NCBI RefSeq assembly: GCF_032854445.1 | Contig: NC_088298.1 | Span: 3,594,160-3,658,159 of the forward strand | Length of the DNA: 64,000 bases | Reading direction: 5' to 3' | Origin: Liolophura sinensis | Taxonomy: Eukaryota; Mollusca; Polyplacophora; Chitonida; Chitonidae | Shown: positions 24,397 through 36,655 of the stretch, in pieces | Numbering within the stretch: the stretch's first letter is position 1 | Layout of the letters: each line of letters starts with the position of its first letter | The notes under the pieces: generated by a model | What the model was told of the DNA's origin: nothing | Database searches by the model: none | Seen by the model: the letters and a program-made list of their open reading frames with translations, nothing else | Position numbers and translations under genes: made by a program

Positions 24397-24486
24397 TGAC
24401 GTCATGAAATCATCTGACGTCTATAGGACAGCGGAACGTCCCGAAGTCTTCCGATCGAACGACGTCGTTTTCGCTAACTTTTTATA
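24397..24486 (-). promoter_or_regulatory. Core promoter region of copy A: TATA box and GACGTC palindromes
   Basis: On the minus strand TATAAAAA lies at 24486-24479, 147 bp before the chosen ATG at 24339. Three GACGTC cores follow (24466-24461, 24421-24416, and the full CRE palindrome TGACGTCA at 24404-24397). The arrangement is conserved in the other three complete units. ATF/CREB or XBP1-type binding is an inference from the motif only. Confidence 0.55.
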
Positions 24487-24829
24487 ATGAGAAACTCTAG
24501 GACGAGCTACACACAAGGTCCAAATGACAGTAAAACGCATCGTTTTCCGCTGCATCGTTGCAGTGCGTGTGTACTTCATATATGTTTTATGATCTCACGT
24601 ACACCGATAGTTGAGACATAATAAAGGAAAGAACAAATGAGTTCACAGCTATGGACCATCTTGATACAGGAGGTTTGCGAGTTCCCCCATTCGATCAGTT
24701 TATAAGTCATGCTTGCGAAACCCAAACCTAAGTCTGGGAAACCACCGCACCGAGCCTTGTAGATATCTGACAACCTTACTGAAATAAAGCCGCTGAATCA
24801 CTAGCAAGAACTGGCTTTCTCTCTAATAG

Positions 24830-25440
24830 ATTAAGATACATAAACCGGTGATAACTAAAGGCAAGGAATGTAAATGAATAGGTGCTAACTCAAGCCAAGG
24901 ATTGCAACGAAACGGTACTAACTCAAGTCACGGATTGTAAATGATCCGGTAATAACTCAACCTGCGGATTGTAAGAAAGCCGGTAATAAATCAAGCCACG
25001 GATTGTAAATGAACCAGTAATAACTGAAATAAAGAAATGTGAATGAACCAGTGCTAACGCAAGCTGGCATTACCCCCAATTTAAGCTGATTAAATAAGGC
25101 GGTGGACCTAAGATAATTAAATGAATAGGTAGGCCCAGTACTCCAGACCCAAGATGGTTAAATGAACGGGTAGGCTTTATAGACTAAACCTAAAATGGTT
25201 AAATGAACACATGGTGGGTATAGTACCCCAAACCTGAGAAGGTTAAATGAACTGGTGGGCATAGTTCCACAATCTTTAGACGATTAAATTAGCTGATGGG
25301 TTTAGTGTCTCAAATCCAAGATGGTTTAATACAGGTGGGTCTAGTACCCAAACCTAAAATGGATAAGTGAGCTGTTTGGCCTGTTACCCCAAACCTCAGA
25401 TGGTTAAATGAGCTGATGTTATTTCAAACCTATATACTCG
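24830..25440. repeat. Two minisatellites upstream of copy A
   Basis: The first, to about 25070, has a roughly 34-bp unit with TAACTCAAGCCACGGATTGT then AAATGAACCGG. The second has a roughly 45-bp unit with CCAAACCTAAGATGGTTAAA then TGAACAGGTGGG. Both recur upstream of copies B, C and D with unit-number differences. Confidence 0.75.
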
Positions 25441-25758
25441 TTAAATGAACCGGCGTTAGCTTTCATGCACTGATGTTATGTATAGCGTATACTGCTTAGC
25501 TATTAAGCAGCCCAAAGTCTTTTGAGAAGCCATACTATCAAAGTAGGATGATATCCCACTGCTGTCAGAAAGACATTGGAACCAACTGACAATTCGTCTC
25601 TGGTCAGTAATGTGCCGTGGCGTAGTATCTATAGTGTGTCAGCGTCGTAGACGGCAAGTACGGGGTTCAACCCCAGATCATAGCTAAAAGGCTATAGCAT
25701 CAGTATTCTTGACATATACTATCTTATTAGGCGCTCAGCATAAGAGGAATGGACCATG

Positions 25759-26035
25759 TGATTTATTTATTTATTTTTTTATTTATTCATTTATTTAAAT
25801 GGTGTTTTACGCCATACTGAAAAATATTTCACTGATACGACGGCGACCAGCATTGTGGTGGAAACCGAGCAGAGCCCGGGAGGAAACCCACGACTATACG
25901 CAGGTTGCAGCCACACCTTCCCACGTACGGTAGGAGAGGAAGCAAAGATTTGAACTCACAGCAACAGCATTAGTGAGACTCCTGGGTCATTAGGCTGCGC
26001 TAGCGCGCTAACCAACTGAGCTATGGAGGCCCCTA
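25759..26035 (-). repeat. tRNA-derived SINE (family 1) in unit A/B intergenic region
   Basis: The tail is on the left (TTTATTTATTTATTTTTTTA) and the tRNA-like head on the right (GCTAGCGCGCTAACCAACTG then AGCTATGGAGGCCC). It is full length and shared at the same position by all units. Confidence 0.75.
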
Positions 26036-26290
26036 TGAACAAAGTCCTGGTCGCCATTGTCAGTATATTATGACTGGGTGCGGCATCGTGTCTGGTGTCT
26101 TCGGCATGGCGATCTCGTGAGGCGGAACTATAAACAGTGTCTGCATTACAAACGGACTGCTACATTGAGACAGAGTCGTGATATGAACCAAACTACGTTG
26201 AAAGCGACGTTAAACTCCATTAAACAAGCAAACTCAGCAATATTTAGTGCCAAAGAACGTGTTTACGTCGCTTCATTGATAATCTTCCGC
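26036..26290 (-). repeat. SINE family 2-like repeat in unit A/B intergenic region
   Basis: GTCGCCATTGTCAGTATATT, GTCTGGTGTCTTCGGCATGG, CGTGATATGAACCAAACTAC and AAGCGACGTTAAACTCCATT match the reverse of the family 2 body. It opens a 78-codon frame that is repeat translation and not a gene. In the D/E unit this repeat is the target of the Polinton insertion. Confidence 0.65.
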
Positions 26291-26384
26291 TAAGTAATTA
26301 AGACAGGAACAATAAAAGCGCCATTTACAACAACAACAGGAACAAAAACAAACAAATGATCCATTCCCCACGGTCGTGTTTTAG

Positions 26385-26390
26385 TTTATT
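26385..26390 (-). terminator. Poly(A) signal of gene copy B
   Basis: Minus-strand AATAAA lies about 305 bp after the stop, in conserved 3' sequence (TTTTAGTTTATTTTAAC on the plus strand). Confidence 0.55.
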
Positions 26391-26693
26391 TTAACAAAAT
26401 ATTTAAGAAGTACAGCGTGATATAATATGCGTAACAATTAAGTTGTTGAAAATGTTTACCAGATCGAAGCTAACACTTCCGGGTCATCAAGCACTAAGTC
26501 TACTTGGTAATAGGCAGTAGGATTACGAGAGTCATCTTGTGTCAGGTAATGTGTTCTTTTTTGCTGTAGATTAATAAAGTCAAATCTAAATATTTTTGTG
26601 TGTGTTTTCTTCAAGTTTTAGCCGGATATGAAGTTGAACTTTTGAAATGTAAGAAGTGGCTAATTGTATGGGATCGGTTCAGTTTTGCATTGC

Positions 26694-29600
26694 CTACATT
26701 CTGAGAAGCAGAGAGCTCATTCCCTGGTCTTCTTCAGGCAAAATGGCTGTTGCCACAGGTAGAGATGTTTCTCCAGCAGCAAGGGGGTCAGCAGGAGGAG
26801 GAGGAGCCTCTACTTTATCAGGAGCAGATAACTCTGAAGGTTTTTTCTCGACCACGTCATCTCCGTGGCTGTTAGGAGGAACGAAAACTTCCTCTTGTGG
26901 ATCTTCTGGCAACTCTTCTTGTTCAATGGCTATATTGCTGCTGGCGTCCACTCTGTGAACAGGGATGACCTCCGTGCCAGATGTGGCGGACTTTACGGAG
27001 ACTACATCATCTCTGCCGGAAATGTCGACCATGTTTTTTTCCCGCTTCACCTTCTCCCGTTCTCGCTTGGCCTCCTTCTCCGCCTCTTTCACCTTCTCCT
27101 TCTCTCGCTGTGCTTTCCGTTTAAGCCACGCCTCGTGCTTCTTGTCTCGGGTTTCCTTCTCGAAAGTAAACCATGGACGCTTTTCGATGTGGAGGTGACC
27201 AAAGGCGTGCTCGATGCTGGATAACTCCTGTCCCTCGATGGTGTAGATCGGCAGTTTCCGCTCCCCGAGTCGGTGATGGGTCAACATGAATATGTTAATC
27301 ATGTCGACAGCGTCCTGGGCGTCATACGGGCCGTACATGTCTGTCCACACAGCCCGACCTGAAAAAACAGACAGAATAAAAAATAATCAACTTCCCACTA
27401 CCTGGCATCATGACCTGAATTAATATCAGTTAAAGGGTGATCAACAGGAGATGAAGTCGTAATAAACAACAGACTATATTAAACAGCTTGGACCCGACAG
27501 GAGTTTTAGCACGCAAATTAATCCTATAATTTGTGCACAGATTCATAGAAAACATATAAAATATTTACATATTTACAGAATACGCTAACGATATGTAAAG
27601 ACAACAATTAAGCAACTCACCATCCTTTCCTACTCGACAACGGGGAAACTGTCCCGGATCCGTTTCACGACCGTATCTTTCAAAATCCCTCCTGAAAGAA
27701 GAAATAGTCGGTTTTATTTTATTTACTTTTTACTTACCTCACGCGTAAACAAGTTACCAAAATTTCAGGAAATTTGTCGTTTAGCGGAGTCATATTATTT
27801 GTTCTCTAATCAACTTGTTGTTTTGTTTATTTATTTATTTATTTATTTGATTGGTGTTACGCCGTACTCAACAATATTTCATTTACACGATGGCGGCCAG
27901 CATTATGGTGGGAGGAAACCAGGCAAACCCGAGGGAAACCCAAGACCATCCGCAGGTTGATGCAACACCTTCCCAAGTACGATTTTGTTTTCTTTTCTCA
28001 GAAACAGGAAAACAAGGGGGGGGGGGGGGGCAATGAACGATCGACTATGACGATATATAGGAAATATGCAAATAACTTACTGGGCTTTTCTATTGGACGA
28101 CATATACCAGTAATATCCCACTATAGAGAAAAGAAGGAGGAGCAAAATGCCGACCACGCCCATAACGATGTATATGTCATTGTCAGGTGATGACGATGTT
28201 GATGACGTGTCAGGGGTCGGACCGGGCTCTGGAGAAGAAATACCAGTAAAATTTGAATTACTCTATGTATAAACGAACATACTGACTTTTTTGTCCAAAG
28301 CTGACCTTTATTTCAATTTTCTTTTTTCTCAATCACATAATATGTGTATATTCACGTCAGTATAGCAACCACAATTGGCATTTTTACACAGTAGTATATG
28401 TAAACACTAGTGTCTACTTTAAAACGATTTTCTAAACACGGGACATCTTATGCCATTTTCTCTGGAATTTTGACAGAGTCTCATTTTTCAGTGAGATATA
28501 TTTTTCTAGTTTATTGATGGGCTGTAACTTTTATAGGTACAACATGAACTCGCAGCGTTTGTTATCCAACTTGCACAACTCTTATTCAACAGCCATACTA
28601 TATACTTGGAAAAAATTCAGGGAATGCTAACAAAAACCACACGGACATCTACATATCATCGTCATAATACAACACAATGTCTCACCGGACACCAACGCGA
28701 CCAGTTCCTCACATCGTCATGATAGCTCGTCTTTCACTTCGTAACGTCAAGTTAAAAATGAGTGTTTATATAAACGACTTCAAGTCCGTTCATCTGTTTA
28801 TAAATCATATAAAAAAGGCCAAACCATTTTGTTAACTGAAAGTCCTAAAGCCCGCGCAAATATGAAAACAGCTACAGGCTTGAAGCTACACCACTTTAGT
28901 CCAAATTACTTTAGGTCAGTAGGCCTATAATCATGAAGATATATATACCTCCATGGTACAATGTTTCCCATTATAAAGAATTAGAACTGTTTGTAGTGTC
29001 TTGGTGAAAATCGTGGCCGTTTGCGCAGTCTAATTGTGGAGGTTTGGACAGTGTATTGTGGCCGGTTGCGCACTTTATTGTGGACGTTTGCGCAGTCTGT
29101 CGTTTGTTAAAGACAACTTGTAGCCTATTCCACAAATATGGCGTGTGTATCTTTTCGCGGCCGCCCTAGTTTACGTAAAGATTTTCATTGACGGTGGTTT
29201 TCTCCAGGCAATCCGGCTTTTTCCGCCCATACAACTATATGTCACAAATTCTTTAGAACGGTGTTAAGAAACAATTAAATAAATCAACACATAAATAGTT
29301 ACCGGAAACAAATGAGCCAATATGCACATAATGTGTGCAGGAAAAGTTTTCCATCTCGCCTAAAACAACCGCCCAAAGCCATGTAGGCTACACTTTAGTT
29401 CTTACGTGTACTTCTAGCATGTGGTCACACTTTTTGATGTACGTGTTGTCATAAGCACACTTAGCTAAATGCAAAAAACACGCAGAAGTGCTTTATCCAC
29501 CATTTGAACCCCTGTGTAAAGTCTCTCCCATTTGCGAATACCCCCACCTTTTCCATAAACTCCCCTCAGTCCAACGTTTTTTAATTTCACCGCAACATAC

Positions 29601-29866
29601 AGGTTGGTGCCGTATTTAATTTTTGCACCAAAGGCTCTCCATTTAAAGATGAAGAGGGAAGTATTCGATCAAATATGCCTTAGCTCACCAGTGTCAAATT
29701 GAATTCCGTGATGAATCTTACCTTGCAGAGTGTTTACAGTCGGCACAGTAGTACCAGTCGATTTAGCTGTTGTCGTAACAGTTTCTCGTCCAGTCAGTGG
29801 TAGGGCAGATGTCTTGTGTACACAATAGTTGAAAAGAAACAGCAAAGAAAATCTGAAAACGTTCAT
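26694..29866 (-). CDS. Tandem type I membrane protein gene, copy B (intact reference copy)
   Basis: Four exons: 29866-29689, 28228-28081, 27691-27621 and 27358-26694 (178+148+71+665 bp, 353 residues and a stop). Residues 1-21 are a signal peptide (MNVFRFSLLFLFNYCVHKTS). Residues 22-77 form a short Thr/Ser/Pro-rich ectodomain without cysteine. Residues 78-102 are the membrane segment (IYIVMGVVGILLLLLFSIVG...), followed by SSNRK as a stop-transfer signal. Exon 3 encodes RDFERYGRETDPGQFPRC. Residues 137-190 (WTDMYGPYDAQDAVDMINIF...) are conserved in all copies. Residues 199-240 are a Lys/Glu/Arg-rich helix and 241-353 an acidic, Pro-containing tail. The start is chosen at MNVF because a one-base deletion upstream in this copy breaks the longer frame available in A, C and D. 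A single-pass plasma or ER membrane protein with a cytosolic tail is inferred. I do not recognise the family. Confidence 0.85.
27824..27960 (-). repeat. SINE family 1 fragment in intron 2 of copy B
   Basis: This is the same fragment as in copy A (GGCGGCCAGCATTATGGTGG). Just downstream lies a 15-base G run (28016-28030) absent from A and C. A 12-base run occurs in D at 39257-39268. Confidence 0.75.
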
Positions 29867-29922
29867 CTTTTCTGTGCGGCGATTCGTCAACTGGGACAAT
29901 AGCCCAAGCGCGTGAGCGATTG

Positions 29923-30012
29923 TGACGTCATGAAATCATCTGACGTCTATAGGACAGCGGAACGTCCCGAAGTCTTCCGATCGAACGACGTCGTTTCCGC
30001 TAACTTTTTATA
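29923..30012 (-). promoter_or_regulatory. Core promoter region of copy B
   Basis: TATAAAAA lies at 30012-30005 and TGACGTCA at 29930-29923, with spacing to the ATG (29866) as in the other copies. Confidence 0.55.
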
Positions 30013-30359
30013 ATGAGAAACTCTAGGACGAGCTACACAGAAGGTCCAAATGACAGTAAAACGCATCGTTTTCCGCTGCATCGTTGCAGTGCGTGTGTAC
30101 ATCATATATGTTTTATGATCTCACGTACACCGATAATTGTGACATACTAAAGGAAAGAACAAATGAGTTCACAGCTATGGACCATCTTGATACAGGAGGT
30201 TTGCGAGTTCCCCCATTCGATCAGTCTATAAGTCATGCTTGCGAAACCCAAACCTAAGTCTGGGAAACCACCGCACTGGGCCATGTAGATATCCGACAAC
30301 CTTACTGACATAAAGCCGCTGAATCACTAGCAAGAACTGGCTTTCTCCCTAATAGATTA

Positions 30360-31030
30360 AGAGAAATAAACCGGTGATAACTAAAGGCAAGGAATGTAAA
30401 TGAATAGGTGCTAACTCAAGCCAAGGATTGTAACGAAACGGTAATAACTCAAGTCACGGATTGTAAATGATCCGGCAATAACTCAAGCCACGGATTGTAA
30501 ATGATCCGGTAATAACTCAAACTGCGGATTGTAAATGAGCCGGTAATAGATCAAGCCACGGATTGTAAATGAACCAGTAATAATTAAAACAAAGACATGT
30601 GAATGAACCAGTGCTAACGCAAGCTGGCATTATCCCAAATTTAAGCTGGTTAAATGAGGTGGTGGACCTAGTATCCCGAACCTAAGATGATTAAATGAAC
30701 AGGTAGGCCCGGTACTCCAGACACAAGATGGTTAAATGAACGGGTAGGCTTTATGGACTAAACCTAAAATGGTTAAATGAACACATGGTGGGTATAGTAC
30801 CTCAAACCTGAGATGGTTAAATGAACTGGTGGGCATAGTTCCACAATCTTTAGACGATTAAATTAGCTGATGGGTTTAGTGTCTCAAATCCAAGATGGTT
30901 TAATACAGGTGGGTCTAGTACCCAAACCTAAAATGGATAAGTGAGCTGTTAGGCCTATTACCCCAAACCTCAGATGGTTAAATGAGCTGATGTTATTTCA
31001 AACCTTTATACTCGTTAAATAAACCGGCGC
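30360..31030. repeat. Two minisatellites upstream of copy B
   Basis: These are the same 34-bp and 45-bp unit types as at 24830-25440, with one or two more of the first unit. Confidence 0.7.
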
Positions 31031-31367
31031 TAGCCCCAACAACTACACCACATAACAAAATGCAACGTTTTTCATGCATGGATGTTATGTACAGTGTATA
31101 CTGTTTAACTATTAAGCAGCCCAAAGTCTTTTGAGAAGCCATACTATCAAAGTAGGATGATATCCCACTGCTGTCAGAAAGACATTGGAACCAACTGACA
31201 ATTCGTATCTGGGAAGTAACGTATCGTGGCGTAGTATCTATAGTGTGTCAGCGTCGTAGGCGGCAAGTACGGGGTTCAACATCAGATCATAGCTATAAAG
31301 CTATAGCATCAGTATTCGTGACATATAGCATCTCATTAGGCGCTCAGCATAAGAGGAATGGACCAAG

Positions 31368-31643
31368 TGATTTATTTATTAATTTATTTATTTAGTTGAT
31401 TGGTGTTTTACGCCATACTCAAAAATATTTCACTTATACGACGGCGACCAGCATTATGGTGGGTGGAAACCGAGCAGAGCTCACGGGGGAACCCACGACC
31501 ATACGCAGATTGCAGCTACACCATCCACCCGCAGGAGAGGAAGTAAACAAGAGCTGGATTTGAACTCACAGCAACCGCATTGGTGAGACTCCTGGGTCAT
31601 TAGGCTGTGCTAGCGCGCTAACCAACTGAGCTACGGAGGCCCT
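31368..31643 (-). repeat. tRNA-derived SINE (family 1) in unit B/C intergenic region
   Basis: Full length: the tail is at the left (TTTATTTATTAATTTATTTA) and the head at the right (GCTAGCGCGCTAACCAACTG). Position and flanks equal those of the A/B copy. Confidence 0.75.
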
Positions 31644-31890
31644 TAAGTCCTGATCGCCATTGTCAGTATATTGTCACTGGGTGCGGCGTCGTGTCTGGTG
31701 TCTTCGGCATGGCGATCTAGTGAGCCGGCACTATAAACAGTGTCTGCATTACAAACGGACTGCTACAAGGAGACACAGTCGTGATATGAACAAAACTACG
31801 TTGAAAGCGACGTTAAACTCCATCAAACAAGCAAACTCAGCAATATTCAGTGCCGAAGAACGTGTTTACGTCGCTTCATTGATAATCTTC
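31644..31890 (-). repeat. SINE family 2-like repeat in unit B/C intergenic region
   Basis: It contains the uninterrupted site CACTATAAACAGTGTCTGCA. This is the empty version of the Polinton target seen split at 42906/63036. Confidence 0.65.
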
Positions 31891-31984
31891 CGCTAAGTAA
31901 TTAAGATAAGGAACAATGAAAGCGCCGTTTACAACAACAACAGGAACAAAAACAAATAATCCATTCCTCACGGTCGTGTTTTAG

Positions 31985-31990
31985 TTTATT
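31985..31990 (-). terminator. Poly(A) signal of gene copy C
   Basis: Conserved minus-strand AATAAA lies about 305 bp after the stop codon of copy C. Confidence 0.55.
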
Positions 31991-32294
31991 TTAACTAAAA
32001 TAGTTACAAAGTACAGCGTGATATGATATGCATAACAATAAAGTTGTTGAAAATGTTTACCAGATCGAAGCTAACACTTTCGGGTCATCAAGCACTAAGT
32101 CTACTTGGTAATAGGCAGTGGGATTACGAGAGTCATCTTGTGTCAGGTAATGTGTTCTTTCTTGCTGTAGATTAATAAAGTCAAATCTAAATATTTTTGT
32201 GTGTGTTTTCTTTAAGTTTTAGTCGGTCATGAAGTTGAACTTTTGAATTGTAGGAAGTGGCTAATTGTATGGGATCGGTTCAGTTTTGCATTGC

Positions 32295-35200
32295 CTACAT
32301 TCTGAGAAGCAGAGAGCTCATTCCCTGGTCTTCTTCGGGCAAAATGGCTGTTGCCACAGGTAGAGATGTTTCTCCAGCAGCAAGGGGGTCAGCAGGAGGA
32401 GGAGCCTCTACTTTATCAGGAGCAGATAACTCTGAAGGTTTTTTCTCGACGACGTCATCTCCATGGCTGTTAGGAGGAACGAAAACTTCCTCTTGTGGAT
32501 CTTCTGGCAACTCTTTTTGTTCAATGGCTATATTGCTGCCGGCGTCCACTCTGTGAACAGGGATGACCTCCGTGCCGGATGTGGCGGACTTTACGGAGAC
32601 TACATCCTCTCTGCCGGAAATGTCGACCATGGGTTTTTCCCGCTTCACCTTCTCCCGTTCTCGCTTGGCCTCCTTCTCGGCCTCTTTCACCTTCTCCTTC
32701 TCTCGCTGTGCTTTCCGTTTAAGCCACGCCTCGTGCTTCTTGTCTCGGGTTTCCTTCTCGAAAGTAAACCGTGGACGCTTTGCGATGTGGAGGTGACCAA
32801 AGGCGTGCTCGATGCTGGCTAACTCCTGTCCCTCGATGGTGTAGATTGGTAGTTTCCGCTCCCCGAGTCGGTGATGAGTCAACATGAATATGTTAATCAT
32901 GTCGACAGCGTCCTGGGCGTCATACGGGCCGTACATGTCTGTCCACACAGCCCGACCTGAAACAACAGACAGAATAAAAAGTAATCAACTTCCCACTGCC
33001 TATCATCATGACCTAAATTAATATCAGTTAAAGGGTGATCAACAGGAGATGAAGTCGTAATGAACAACAGATCATATTAAACAGCTTGGACCCGACAGGA
33101 GTTTTAGCACGCAAATTAATCCTATAATTTGTGCACAGATTCATAGAAAACATATAAAATATTTACAGAATACGCTAGCGATATGTAAAGACAACACTTA
33201 AGCAACTCACCATCCTTTCCTATTCGACAACGGGGAAACTGTCCCGGATCTGTTTCACGACCGTATCTTTCAAAATCTCTCCTGGAAGAAAAAATAGTCG
33301 GTTTTATTTTATTTACTTTTTACTTAGCTCTCGGGTAAAGAAGTTACCAAAATTTCAGGAATGAATGAATAAATGATTATGGGTTAACGCCACATCGGCA
33401 ATATTTCAGCCATATCATGGCGACCAAAATTTCAGGAAATTTGTCGTTTATCGGAGTCATATTATTTGTTCTCTAACCAACTTATTGTTTTGTTTATTTA
33501 TTTATTTATTTGATTGGTGTTACGCCGTACTCAAGAATATTTCACTTATACGATGGCGGCCAGAATTATGGTGGGAGGAAACCGGGCAGAGCCCGGGGGA
33601 AACCCACGACCATCCGCAGGTTGATGCAACACCTTCTTACATACGATATTGTTTTCTTTTCTGAAAAACAGGAAAACAGCGGAAAAAATGAACGATCGAC
33701 TGTGACCATGTATAGGGAATATGCAAATAACTTACTGGGCTTTTCTATTGGACGACATATACCAGTAATATCCCACTATAGAGAAAAGAAGGAGGAGCAA
33801 AATGCCGACCACGCCCATAACGATGTATATGTCATTGTCAGGTGATGACGATGTTGATGACGTGTCAGGGGTCGGACCGGGCTCTGGAGAAGAAATACCA
33901 GAAAAATTTGAATTACTCAATGTATAAACGAACATACTGACTTTTTTGTCCAAAGCTGACTTTTATTTCGATTTTCTTTTTTCCCAATCACATAATATGT
34001 GTACAATCACGTCAGTACAGCAACCACAAATGGCATTTTTACACAGTAGTATATGTAAGCACTAGTGTCTACTTTAAAACGATTTTCTAAACACAGGGAC
34101 ATCTTCTGCCATTTTCTCTGGAATTTTGACAGAGTCTCATTTTTCAGTGAGATATATTTTTCTAGTTTATTGATGGGCTGTAACTTTTATAGGTACAACA
34201 TGAACTCGCAGCGTTTGTTATCCAACTTGCACAACTCTTATTCAACAGCCATACTATATACTTGGAAAAAATTCAGGGAATGCTAACAAAAACCACACGG
34301 ACATCTACATATCATCGCCATAATACAACACAGTGTCTCATCGGACATCAACGCGACCAGTTCCTCACATCGTCATGATAACTCGCCTTTCATTTCGTAA
34401 CGTCAAGTTAAAAATGAGTGTTTATATAAACGACTTCAAGTCCGTTCATCTGTTTATAAAACAAATAAAAGGTCAAACCATTTAGTTAACTGAAAGTCCT
34501 AAAGCCCGCGCAAATATGAAAACAGCTACAAGCTTGAAGCTGCACCACTTTAGTCCAAATTACTTTAGGTCAGTAGGCCTATAATCATGGAGATATATAT
34601 ACCTCCATGGTACAATGTTTCCCATTATAAAGAATTAGAACTGTCTGTAGTGCCTTGGTGAAAATCGTGTCCATTTGCGCACTTTATTGTGGACGTTTGC
34701 GCAGTCTGTCGTTTGTTAAAGACATCTTGTAGCCTATTCCACAAATATAGCGTGCGTATCTTTTTGTGGCCGCCCTAGTTTACGTAAAGATTTTCATTGA
34801 CGGTGGTTTTCTCCAGGCACTCCGGCTTTTTCCACCCATAAAACTTTATGTCACAAATTCTTTAGAACGGTGTTAAGAAACAATTAAATAAATCTACACA
34901 TCAATAATTACCGGAAACGAAAGAGCCAATACGCAGATAATGTGTGCAGGGAAAGTTTTCACAACTAGAATGCAGAATTCGTAAAACGCCATCTCGCCTT
35001 AAACAACCGCCCAAAGCCATGTAGGCTACACTGTAGTTCTTACGTGTACTTCTAGCATGTGGTCACACTTTTTGATATACTCATAAGCACACTTAGCTAA
35101 ATGCAAAAGACACGCAGAAGTGCTTTATCCACCATTTGAACCCCTGTGTAAAGTCTCTCCCATTTGCGAATACACCCACCTTTTCCGTAAATTCCCCTCA

Positions 35201-35486
35201 GTCCAACGTTTTTTAATTTCACCGCCACATACAGGTTGGTGCCGTATTTAATTTTTGCACCAAAGGCTCTCCATTTAAAGATGAAGAGGGAAGCAGTAGA
35301 TCAAATATGCCTTAGCTCACCAGTGTCAAATTGAATTCCATTACGAATCTTACCTTGCCCAGTGTTTACAGTCGGCACAGATTTAGCTGTTGTCGTAACA
35401 GTTTCTCGTCCCGTCAGTGGTAGGGCAGATGTCTTGTGTACACAATAGTTGAAAAGAAACAGCAAAGAAAATCTGAAAACGTTCAT
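32295..35486 (-). CDS. Tandem type I membrane protein gene, copy C
   Basis: Exons 35486-35321, 33883-33736, 33281-33211 and 32956-32295 (166+148+71+662 bp) give an uninterrupted 348-residue product. Compared with copy B, exon 1 lacks 12 bp in the ectodomain (TAKSVPTV instead of the longer TAKSTGTTVPTV) and exon 4 lacks one proline codon in the APPPADPL tract. All changes keep the frame, which suggests selection on the product. The A-rich run of exon 4 is interrupted here (GAAAAACCCATG), which removes the homopolymer where A and E are broken. Exon 3 begins RDFERYG as in B. Layout and inferred topology are as in copy B. Confidence 0.85.
33361..33422. mobile_element. Copy-C-specific 62-bp insertion with 15-bp target duplication
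   Basis: ACCAAAATTTCAGGA occurs at 33346-33360 and again at 33423-33437. The 62 bp between them (GAATAAATGATTATGGGTTA..., ATATTTCAGCCATATCATGG) resemble the end of SINE family 2. Copies A, B and D have one copy of the 15-mer and no insert, so this is a recent short retroposed piece. Confidence 0.8.
33490..33625 (-). repeat. SINE family 1 fragment in intron 2 of copy C
   Basis: TTTATTTATTTATTTGATTG then GGCGGCCAGAATTATGGTGG, at the same position as in A, B and D. Confidence 0.75.
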
Positions 35487-35543
35487 CTTTTCTGTGCGGC
35501 GATTCGTCAACTGGGACAATAGCCCCAAGCGCGTGAGCGATTG

Positions 35544-35633
35544 TGACGTCATGAAATCATCTGACGTCTATAAGACAGCGGAACGTCCCGAAGTCTTCCG
35601 ATCGAACGACGTCGTTTCCGCTAACTTTTTATA
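35544..35633 (-). promoter_or_regulatory. Core promoter region of copy C
   Basis: TATAAAAA lies at 35633-35626 and TGACGTCA at 35551-35544. The spacing to the ATG (35486) is the same 147 bp from the TATA edge as in copies A and D. Confidence 0.55.
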
Positions 35634-35989
35634 ATGAGAAACTCGAGGAAGAGCTACACAGAAGATCCAAATGACAGTAAAACGCATCGTTTTCCGCCGC
35701 ATCGTTGCAGTGCGTGTGTACTTCATATAGGCCTATGTTTTATGATCTCACCTACACCGATAATTGTGACATAATAAAGGAAAGAACAAATGAGTCCACA
35801 GCTATGGACCATCTTGATACAGGAGTTTTGCGAGTTCCCCCATTCGATCAGTTTATAAGTCATGCTTGCGAAACCCAAACCTATGTCTGGGAAACCACCG
35901 CACCGAGCCATGTAGATATCTGACAACCTTACTGACATAAAGCTGCTGAATCACTAGCAAGAACTGGCTTTCTCCCTAATAGATTAAGA

Positions 35990-36655
35990 TAAATAAACCG
36001 GTGATAACTAAAGGCAAGGAATGTAAATGAATAGGTGCTAACTCAAGCCAAGGATTGTAACGAAACGGTACTAACTCAAGTCACGGATTGTAAATGATCC
36101 GGCAATAACTCAAGCCACGGATTGTAAATGATCCGGTAATAACTCAAACTGCGGATTGTAAATGAGCCGGTAATAGATCAAGCCACGGATTGTAAATGAA
36201 CCAGTAATAATTAAAACAAAGACATGTGAATGAACCAGTGCTAACGCAAGCTGGAATTATCCCAAATTTAAGCTGGTTAAATGAGGTGGTGGACCTAGTA
36301 TCCCGAACCTAAGATGATTAAATGAACAGGCAGGCCCAGTACTCCAGACCCAAGACGGTTAAATGAACGGGTAGGCTTTATAGACTAAACCTATAATGGT
36401 TAAATGAACACATGGTGGGTATAGTACCTCAAACCTGAGAAGGTTAAATGAACTGGTGGGCATAGTTCCACAATCTTTAGACGATTAAATTAGCTGATGG
36501 GCTTCGTGTCTCAAATCTAAGATGGTTTAATACAGGTGGGTCTAGTACCCAAACCTAAAATGGATAAGTGAGCTGTTAGGCCTATTACCCCAAACCTCAG
36601 ATGGTTAAATGAGCTGATGTTATTTCAAACCTATATATTCGTTAAATAAACCGGC
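35990..36655. repeat. Two minisatellites upstream of copy C
   Basis: These are the 34-bp and 45-bp unit types as in the other units, very close to the copy B array. Confidence 0.7.

Noticed and set aside
24337-24405. Upstream ATG extending exon 1 by 22 residues (MTSQSLTRLG...)
   Set aside because: Copy B has a one-base deletion in this stretch that breaks the extension while the rest stays intact, and MNVF begins a proper signal peptide.
26057-26293. 78-codon frame conserved in every array unit (also at 31660, 37305 and 63000)
   Set aside because: It is the translation of a SINE family 2-like repeat. Conservation comes from unit duplication and from the repeat.
26865-27224. 119-codon plus-strand frame opposite exon 4, present in several copies
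   Set aside because: It is antisense to a well-supported coding exon. The sense strand has splice borders, phase and indel behaviour that fit coding; this one does not.
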